Source: Colimorpha sp045222295 (GTDB lineage: Bacteria; Bacteroidota; Bacteroidia; Bacteroidales; P3). From it: DNA of 64,000 nt. The position numbers and the translations under genes were made by a program. This document shows positions 58,362-64,000 of the stretch, piece after piece. Location of the stretch: contig JBGUXP010000003.1 of the NCBI GenBank assembly GCA_045222295.1, positions 124,001 to 188,000 of the forward strand. The letters are read 5' to 3'. The first letter of the stretch is position 1. Each line of letters opens with the position of its first letter. Below the pieces are notes generated by a model. It searched no databases, was not told the DNA's origin, and worked only from the letters and a program-made list of their open reading frames with translations.

Positions 58362-59834
58362 ATGGAATATAGTAATACCAAAATGATAGAGGAAGATTAT
58401 AAGAGAGTATGGGCAGAATGCCTAGAGGTGATTAAGGACGCCCTTGGGCCGGAGAACAAGAAGGCTTTCGATACCTGGTTCGTCCCTATTGTACCCCTAC
58501 AACTCGACGGAAGCACCCTGATCGTACAGGTGCCGAGCCCCTTTTTCTATGAGTGGATTGAGGAACACTATATTGACTTACTGAAACGCGTCATCCGTAT
58601 GCAGCTAGGTCCCAACGGCATGCTGAAATACAGCATCGTCATGGACCAGACCATCCCCACGGAACCACTGAAGACTACCTTAACATCGAACAGCCGCCGC
58701 TCGGTGCAGAACCCCCTCACCGACATGCCTATCAATATTAATAATGATAACGCGCGCGAGCTACCCAATCCCTTCGTCATCCCCGGCATCCAGAAGACCC
58801 GAATTCCCTCGCAGTTGAGCCCCAACTATACTTTGGAGAACTTCGTCGAAGGCGATTGCAACCGTCTGGCCCGCTCGGCCGGCTACGCCGTGGCAGAGAA
58901 ACCCGGCACCACTTCGTTCAACCCCCTGCTGCTCCATAGCAACGTAGGTCTCGGCAAGACCCATCTTGCCAACGCCATTGGACTGAAGACAAAAGAGCTG
59001 CACCCTGACAAGACCGTGCTCTACGTCACCAGCGAGCAGTTCATGCAGCAGTATGCCGAGGCAGGTCGCGCCGGCACCACCAACGACTTCATCCACTTCT
59101 ACGAGCAGATAGATGTCCTCATCATCGATGACATCCAGTTCTGGGCCGGCAAGGCACAGAAGACTCAGGAAGCTTTCTTCCATATCTTCAATCACCTCCA
59201 CCAGCGCAACTGCCAGATTATCATCACCTCCGACAAAGCCCCCGGCGAGCTCCAGGGTCTCGAACCCCGACTGCTCAGCCGTCTGAAATGGGGACTCAAT
59301 GCCGACCTGCAGGCTCCCGACGTGGAAACCCGCAAGGCTATCCTCCGCCAAAAGCTGCAGAACGACGGTATAGAGATGAGCGAGGATGTCATCGAATACA
59401 TCGCGTACAATATTAACACCAACGTGCGCGAACTCGAGGGCGCCCTCATCTCCCTCATCGCCCAGAGCTCGCTCAACCGCAAGCAAATCACCCTCGAGCT
59501 CACCAAACAGATGATTGACAAGTATGTGCAAAGCAGCACACGCGAAATCACCATCGACTACATCCAGAAGGTTGTCTGCGACAGCCTCGACCTCCCCGTA
59601 GAGAGCATCCAGCTGACCTCGCGCAAGCGTGAAATCGTGCAGGCCCGCCAGTTGAGCATGTACTTTGCCAAGAAGATTACAAAATCCTCCCTCGCCGTCA
59701 TCGGCATGCAGTGCGGCAACAAAGACCACGCCACGGTGCTCCACGCCTGCAAGACTATCGAGAACCTGCGCCAGACCGACCGTTACATCCGCAACCTCGT
59801 CGACGAGTTGGAGAAGAAATTCAAAGAGGCATAA
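58362..59834 (+). CDS. dnaA: Chromosomal replication initiator DnaA
   Basis: 490 residues from ATG 58362 (MEYSNTKMIEEDYKRVW); a TTG two codons earlier is also open. Domain I at about 10-90, Walker A LLLHSNVGLGKTHLANAIG (about 190-208), Walker B VLIIDDIQFWAGK, sensor motif PRLLSRLKWGL, and domain IV with the DnaA-box-binding signature CGNKDHATVLHACKTI. It opens the origin and loads the replicative helicase. The long AT-rich upstream region may contain oriC. Confidence 0.98.
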   Translation: MEYSNTKMIEEDYKRVWAECLEVIKDALGPENKKAFDTWFVPIVPLQLDGSTLIVQVPSPFFYEWIEEHYIDLLKRVIRMQLGPNGMLKYSIVMDQTIPTEPLKTTLTSNSRRSVQNPLTDMPININNDNARELPNPFVIPGIQKTRIPSQLSPNYTLENFVEGDCNRLARSAGYAVAEKPGTTSFNPLLLHSNVGLGKTHLANAIGLKTKELHPDKTVLYVTSEQFMQQYAEAGRAGTTNDFIHFYEQIDVLIIDDIQFWAGKAQKTQEAFFHIFNHLHQRNCQIIITSDKAPGELQGLEPRLLSRLKWGLNADLQAPDVETRKAILRQKLQNDGIEMSEDVIEYIAYNINTNVRELEGALISLIAQSSLNRKQITLELTKQMIDKYVQSSTREITIDYIQKVVCDSLDLPVESIQLTSRKREIVQARQLSMYFAKKITKSSLAVIGMQCGNKDHATVLHACKTIENLRQTDRYIRNLVDELEKKFKEA

Positions 59835-59873
59835 AATAAAATGGATCGCCGACATCTTGCCGGCAATACAAAG

Positions 59874-60440
59874 ATGAAGACCGCATTCAAACCCGGGACG
59901 ATGATTTACCCGCTGCCAGCTGTCATGGTCAGCTGCGGCGACAATCCCGAGAACTACAACATCATCACCATCGCATGGACGGGCACAATCTGCAGTGACC
60001 CGCCCATGTGCTATATCAGCGTGCGTCCCGAGCGCCACAGCCACGCCCTCATTGAGCGCACCGGCGAGTTCGTCATCAACCTCACCACCGAAGCGTTGGC
60101 CCGCCAGACCGACTGGTGTGGCGTACGCAGTGGCCGCGACTACAACAAGTTCCGCGAGATGGGCCTCCACGCCGAACAGGCACAATTGGTCAAAGCCCCC
60201 CTCATTGCCGAGAGTCCCCTAAATATCGAGTGCAAGGTAGTGGAAGTGAAGCGCCTCGGAAGCCACGATATGTTCATCGCCAACGTCGTGTCCGTCGATG
60301 CCGAGGAGAGCCTCATCGATAAGAGTACCGGCCAGTTCCAGCTCAACCACGCCGGCCCCCTCGCCTACTCACACGGGAAATACTACGGCCTCGGCGAAAA
60401 GCTCGGCGGCTTCGGATTTAGCGTCAAAAAAAGAAAGTAG
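59874..60440 (+). CDS. Flavin reductase-like FMN-binding protein
   Basis: 188 residues from ATG 59874 (MKTAFKPGTMIYPLPAVMVS); an ATG at 59841 adds 11 residues that look non-native. The flavin reductase domain has NIITIAWTGTICSDPPMCYI, SVRPERHSHALI and GEFVINLT. Likely binds FMN and reduces it or a small oxidised substrate. It lies 39 bp after dnaA and 9 bp before the dehydrogenase gene, so the last two form a short operon. Confidence 0.88.
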   Translation: MKTAFKPGTMIYPLPAVMVSCGDNPENYNIITIAWTGTICSDPPMCYISVRPERHSHALIERTGEFVINLTTEALARQTDWCGVRSGRDYNKFREMGLHAEQAQLVKAPLIAESPLNIECKVVEVKRLGSHDMFIANVVSVDAEESLIDKSTGQFQLNHAGPLAYSHGKYYGLGEKLGGFGFSVKKRK

Positions 60441-60449
60441 TTAAGACAA

Positions 60450-61382
60450 ATGAATATTGTATGTGTTGAATCTCTCGGCATCGGCCGTGAGCACTTCGAA
60501 GAACTCAAGAAGCGCTATGCCTCGATGGGGCATGAGTTCACCTATTATATGGACCGCAAAGAGGACGAGGAGACCCTCGCCGAGCGTATGAAGGAGGCCG
60601 ACATCGTGGTCATCAGCAACATCAAGCTGTCGGCGACGGTGCTGTCGCAGTGTCCGCGTCTGCGCTACCTCAGCGTGGCCTTCACTGGATTGGACCATAT
60701 CGACCTCGCCTACTGCAAGGAACATGGCATCACGGTGCAGAACGCCGCCGGCTACAGCACCACGGCTGTCAGCGAACTCGCTGTGGGTATGATGCTTGAC
60801 CTGCTACGCAACATCGTCACCTTGAACGAGAAGATTCGCCAGGGCGGCAGCCGCGGCACCTTCCTCGGCCGCGAGCTTCGCGGCAAGACCGTCGGCATCG
60901 TCGGCACCGGAGCCATCGGCACCGCCACCGCACACCTGCTACTGGCCTTCGGCGCCAAGGTCATTGCCTGGAGCCGCACCGAGCGTCCCGAAGTAACGGC
61001 CATGGGTGTGCAATACGTTTCTCTCGATGACCTACTGCGTCAGTCCGACATCGTCAGCCTCCACGTGCCGCTGTGCGATACCACCCGCAGCCTCATTGGT
61101 GAGCGCGAGCTCTCTCTGATGAAGCCCACAGCCCTGCTTGTCAATACCGCCCGCGGCCCCGTTTGCGACATCGCCGCCGTGGGCAAAGCCCTTGTCGAGA
61201 GCCGCATCGCCGGTGCTGCCTTCGATGTCTTCGAGCAGGAACCGCCCCTCCCCATCGACCACCTGCTGCTCTCCACCAACCGCTGCCTGGTCACGCCCCA
61301 CGTAGCCTTCGCTACAGAAGAAAGCTTCGCCGCCCGCGCCGACATCGTCTTCGGCCACGTGGACGACTATCTGAAATGCTGA
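60450..61382 (+). CDS. D-2-hydroxyacid dehydrogenase (NAD-dependent)
   Basis: 310 residues. Rossmann motif VGIVGTGAIGTATAHLL (about 148-164); the catalytic Arg in NTARGPVCD, the Glu in DVFEQEPPLP and the His in TPHVAFAT are all present. It reduces 2-oxo acids to D-2-hydroxy acids or the reverse; related proteins include glycerate and lactate dehydrogenases, but substrate cannot be told. It follows the flavin reductase gene after 9 bp and precedes a strong terminator. Confidence 0.93.
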   Translation: MNIVCVESLGIGREHFEELKKRYASMGHEFTYYMDRKEDEETLAERMKEADIVVISNIKLSATVLSQCPRLRYLSVAFTGLDHIDLAYCKEHGITVQNAAGYSTTAVSELAVGMMLDLLRNIVTLNEKIRQGGSRGTFLGRELRGKTVGIVGTGAIGTATAHLLLAFGAKVIAWSRTERPEVTAMGVQYVSLDDLLRQSDIVSLHVPLCDTTRSLIGERELSLMKPTALLVNTARGPVCDIAAVGKALVESRIAGAAFDVFEQEPPLPIDHLLLSTNRCLVTPHVAFATEESFAARADIVFGHVDDYLKC

Positions 61383-61403
61383 TATCTTGACACGCTGATA
61401 TCA

Positions 61404-61440
61404 AAAAAAAAGCTCCCCGCAACTACGGGGAGCTTTTTTT
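61404..61440 (+). terminator. Rho-independent terminator after the dehydrogenase gene
   Basis: AAGCTCCCCG CAACTA CGGGGAGCTTTTTTT, 26 bp after the stop; A-rich on the other side, so it may work on both strands. Confidence 0.95.
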
Positions 61441-61468
61441 GTAGAGACGTAACTTGTCACGTCTCTGC
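61440..61468. repeat. GTAGAGACG-type hairpin repeat
   Basis: TGTAGAGACGT AACTTGTC ACGTCTCTGC, abutting the terminator; same family as 8665-8736 and 48393-48420. Confidence 0.7.
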
Positions 61469-61480
61469 CTTTCTGCTGAT

Positions 61481-64000
61481 TTACTTCTTAATCAGCTTCA
61501 TGTACTCATGCTGGTTGGTGTCGGTGACGACTCTGACGATGTAGGCACCTGCGGGCAGGCTGCTGACATCGAACTGGCTCGTACCTTCAACCGACAGCAC
61601 CTTCTGGCCCTGCATGGAAAGCACATCGATAGAAATGATGTTGTCGGCGGGAACATCAATCTGACTGTCGTGCACATTCACAATGCTTGTCGCAGGATTG
61701 GGTACCAGACTGAAGGTCTGCTGGACGGGTTTAAGTTCTGTTCTTTCCTCATTTGCATAATGCATAGGATTGCCCGTTTGGGCGGCATCCCAGATTTCCT
61801 TATAAGGAATGCAAACTTCGGTAATGCAGAGTTTGCCACCGTTGCAAACCAACACATGGAAGCAGAACTTTTCGTCATTAGCAACACGCTGGGACGTGAG
61901 ACCATAGTCAAGTACAAGGAGACCATCGAAGTTGGGACCACCAGAATAATTGGGGAAGTAAATCTCACTTTGGTCACCCCAGACAGAGACAATATCTCCA
62001 ACAGGGAGGTCTATCTTAAATCTGAAAAAGATGGACTGGGTAGGTTCATAGTAAACCGGCTCTAGTAATGTTTGGGCGGGGTAACCACAGTCGTGGAAGC
62101 AGTCAGTCCACTCGGTGAGGTCGATACCCAAGGTTCCCGCATTTTCTCCACGATCATTAATGAAATTGAATTGGATTCCTGACGGCGTGGTAGGATCGTA
62201 TCTCATGATGAAAATAATATCCTCGTAACCGCCCGGATTGACCACAAACGGATGGAAGTTAACAATAGAGGAGGTGGAGGGGATAACATCCACGATATTA
62301 ACAGGATCGGGAGTATTATTCCAAACTCTGGCATAAATCAAGTAGTTAAGTACACAACCATCCTCTGGCTTGCATTCGACATGGATATTATCGAAGCGTA
62401 TGGCTTGACATGCCTCTTCATCAAACTGGATACTCAGGAGAGGCGACTCTGCCGTGCAGCCCGCTCCATAATTAACAACCAGCTGATAATCACCATCATC
62501 ATGCACCGGTAGATAATCCGGAATGGGAGGCAGGCTGCCACTATATTTGTACCTGCCATTGTGGTACATGTCATAAGAGAAAGCCCCATCACCTAAATTA
62601 TAGAGAGGCACATCTCCTGTATACTGCCTCGGGCATACACGATAGCAACCGGAGAGGAAGCCGTCGAAGTTGGGAGCCTCAGGAATGACTATAGAGGTTT
62701 TCTGCGAGGGGCAAGCAGAGTGAGCATGGACAAAGTACGCCTCGACCAGGCCACCCGTATAGTATTGGGTAGAGTTGCCTGTAGTACCGTTGCTCCAAAG
62801 GACATGGAATGTGTTTCCTAGATTATTGGTGACGGAAACAGTGACAGGACCATTAGTGAGGCAAGCCGGATTATTCAGGCTCAGTACAGGGCCAGGAAGT
62901 AATGGATAAACCTGGAAAGATGTGGTAGCAGAGGGGAAGAACGAGCAACCGGATAAAGGATCTGTAACAGTAAGACTGACGGTGTAAGACCCAGCCTGAC
63001 TTGGCACGTAGGTTAAGTTGCGCTGTCCAGTGATGGTTTCAGGAGTACTACCACTACGAGTGATTACCCATGTGTAGTCGAAGTTGGGGCCTTTATCGCC
63101 AATAACCTCCACAGTCTCACCCATACAATAGGTGCTCTTGGAACAAATCAACCCATACCAATTCGGATAATAGAGATCAGTGGGACGAGATACATTACCC
63201 CAAACTTGCTTGTGGCAGTAATTCTGTGTTGTAATGTCGAGAGTAAAGGCACCAGACACATTGGCATAGGCAATGTAATGGTTGTTTTGATCGCGACCGG
63301 CATTATTATGCCATTCATACTCACGTGCCCCCTGTTCGGCCGTCAGAACAGTAGCAGTACCTTCACAAGCATCAGCACCACCATAATATGACTGCGTAAT
63401 GTTCGAGAATTGATTGCCATCGTAGGGGAGGATTTGGACAGTAGTAGTTTCAGTGGTAGCGCAACCACTTGCATCTTTAACGGTGAGAGTGACCGGTTTT
63501 GACCCACTAACATTATACACATGTTCGATATTGTTGCCTTTGTTACTAGAACCATCACCAAAATCCCACTCATACTCAAATGGCGCATATCCTGAAACAT
63601 TAGCAGAGAAAACAAGTGCATTATTCACACACATGTCACCTATATTTAAATCAATAACGGGCGATGTGCTGTAGATATAGATATTCGTGTCGAAACAGCA
63701 ATTGCCTCCAGGAAATTCAAAATGTACGTTATGGTCACCCGTGGGTATTGAAGAGAAGGTTACAAATCTTAATATTCTAGAAGTAATGGTTTTCAATTGA
63801 CCAGCAACACTTACTTTGGTATTATATGGTGCAGAAACAATGATATTTCCATTACAGGCGTTGGTAATACTAACTTGAGGATGATTATTAATAGTCACTT
63901 GAGCCGTAGAGTGATAACAGTTGTCATTATAGGCCCATTCGGCTTCAATCATACAAGTTCCCGCTTCCGGAACGATAATTTTTTGCGTTGCACTTGTAAC
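61481..64000 (-). CDS. Large secreted PKD-domain protein with type IX sorting domain (5' part missing)
   Basis: The frame stays open to the right edge, so only the C-terminal 839 residues or so are seen. A PKD domain is clear (FEYEWDFGDGSSNKGNNIEH, then PVTLTVKDASGCATTETTTV), followed by several Ig-like/SprB-type segments rich in Cys and Tyr (YTWVITRSG, GSYTVSLTVTDPLSGC). The last 80 residues (FSLVPNPATSIVNVHD, ISIDVLSMQGQKVLSV, LPAGAYIVRVVTD) are a T9SS type A sorting domain. It is a surface or extracellular protein, probably adhesive or gliding-associated; no enzyme motif is visible. Confidence 0.9.
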   Translation of the reverse strand, partial: VTSATQKIIVPEAGTCMIEAEWAYNDNCYHSTAQVTINNHPQVSITNACNGNIIVSAPYNTKVSVAGQLKTITSRILRFVTFSSIPTGDHNVHFEFPGGNCCFDTNIYIYSTSPVIDLNIGDMCVNNALVFSANVSGYAPFEYEWDFGDGSSNKGNNIEHVYNVSGSKPVTLTVKDASGCATTETTTVQILPYDGNQFSNITQSYYGGADACEGTATVLTAEQGAREYEWHNNAGRDQNNHYIAYANVSGAFTLDITTQNYCHKQVWGNVSRPTDLYYPNWYGLICSKSTYCMGETVEVIGDKGPNFDYTWVITRSGSTPETITGQRNLTYVPSQAGSYTVSLTVTDPLSGCSFFPSATTSFQVYPLLPGPVLSLNNPACLTNGPVTVSVTNNLGNTFHVLWSNGTTGNSTQYYTGGLVEAYFVHAHSACPSQKTSIVIPEAPNFDGFLSGCYRVCPRQYTGDVPLYNLGDGAFSYDMYHNGRYKYSGSLPPIPDYLPVHDDGDYQLVVNYGAGCTAESPLLSIQFDEEACQAIRFDNIHVECKPEDGCVLNYLIYARVWNNTPDPVNIVDVIPSTSSIVNFHPFVVNPGGYEDIIFIMRYDPTTPSGIQFNFINDRGENAGTLGIDLTEWTDCFHDCGYPAQTLLEPVYYEPTQSIFFRFKIDLPVGDIVSVWGDQSEIYFPNYSGGPNFDGLLVLDYGLTSQRVANDEKFCFHVLVCNGGKLCITEVCIPYKEIWDAAQTGNPMHYANEERTELKPVQQTFSLVPNPATSIVNVHDSQIDVPADNIISIDVLSMQGQKVLSVEGTSQFDVSSLPAGAYIVRVVTDTNQHEYMKLIKK

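Overview
The window reads as a chromosomal segment of a member of Bacteroidota, most likely order Bacteroidales. The signs are two proteins with type IX secretion C-terminal sorting domains, lipoproteins with short signal peptides, Bacteroidota-type promoters (TTTG about 19-20 nt before TAnnTTTG), starts without clear Shine-Dalgarno sequences, and family choices such as M13 and M23 peptidases, NIF3 beside a DUF164 protein, and recF beside a DUF721 gene. Species cannot be named from sequence alone. Host genes are GC-rich; one block of about 19 kb is clearly AT-rich.

Layout. 1-4223 (-): an Eco57I-like methyltransferase (cut by the left edge) and a PLD-SNF2 helicase, a probable restriction or defence pair. 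4224-6035: a non-coding stretch with four inverted-repeat units and other palindromes. 6036-9820 (+): ECF sigma factor, small membrane protein and three lipoproteins. 9839-11930: a palindromic regulatory region and groES-groEL. 12050-16075 (-): a secreted leucine-rich-repeat protein, a conserved hypothetical, a candidate rod-shaped RNA, a HepT/MntA toxin-antitoxin pair and an AlaX tRNA-editing protein. 16122 to about 35340: an AT-rich integrated element with a large serine recombinase, UmuD/UmuC, DnaB-like helicase, a nuclease-RecQ helicase with a membrane coiled-coil partner, NADAR, a small serine recombinase, DUF2693, a winged-helix replication-like protein, an HD-PfkB fusion, a HAD phosphatase and a phosphoribosyltransferase. 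It has no recognisable virion or conjugation genes. 35443-48367 returns to host genes: WG-repeat protein, RecD/Pif1-like helicase, M13 peptidase, NIF3, DUF164, histidine ammonia-lyase, polA and pdxA. 48449-57436 (-): leucyl aminopeptidase, then a tight six-gene run (ABC exporter, DUF721, recF, ispH, M23 peptidase, hypothetical) and lpdA. 57437-58361 is a long AT-rich upstream region of dnaA and a candidate origin. Then come dnaA, a flavin reductase, a hydroxyacid dehydrogenase and a large PKD-domain secreted protein cut by the right edge.

The most unusual signal is a set of short dispersed elements of fixed size. Six arrays are exactly 4 x 7 bp, three are exactly 5 x 9 bp, and there are copies of two hairpin-ended repeats. 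Several sit in frame inside housekeeping genes (polA, pepA, the helicase, the ABC exporter, a lipoprotein, a signal peptide); others abut start or stop codons. They look like insertion modules that the host tolerates as extra peptide. Inside the integrated element, two candidate structured RNA motifs flank the HD-PfkB gene, and the nuclease-RecQ/coiled-coil pair is a plausible uncharacterised defence module.
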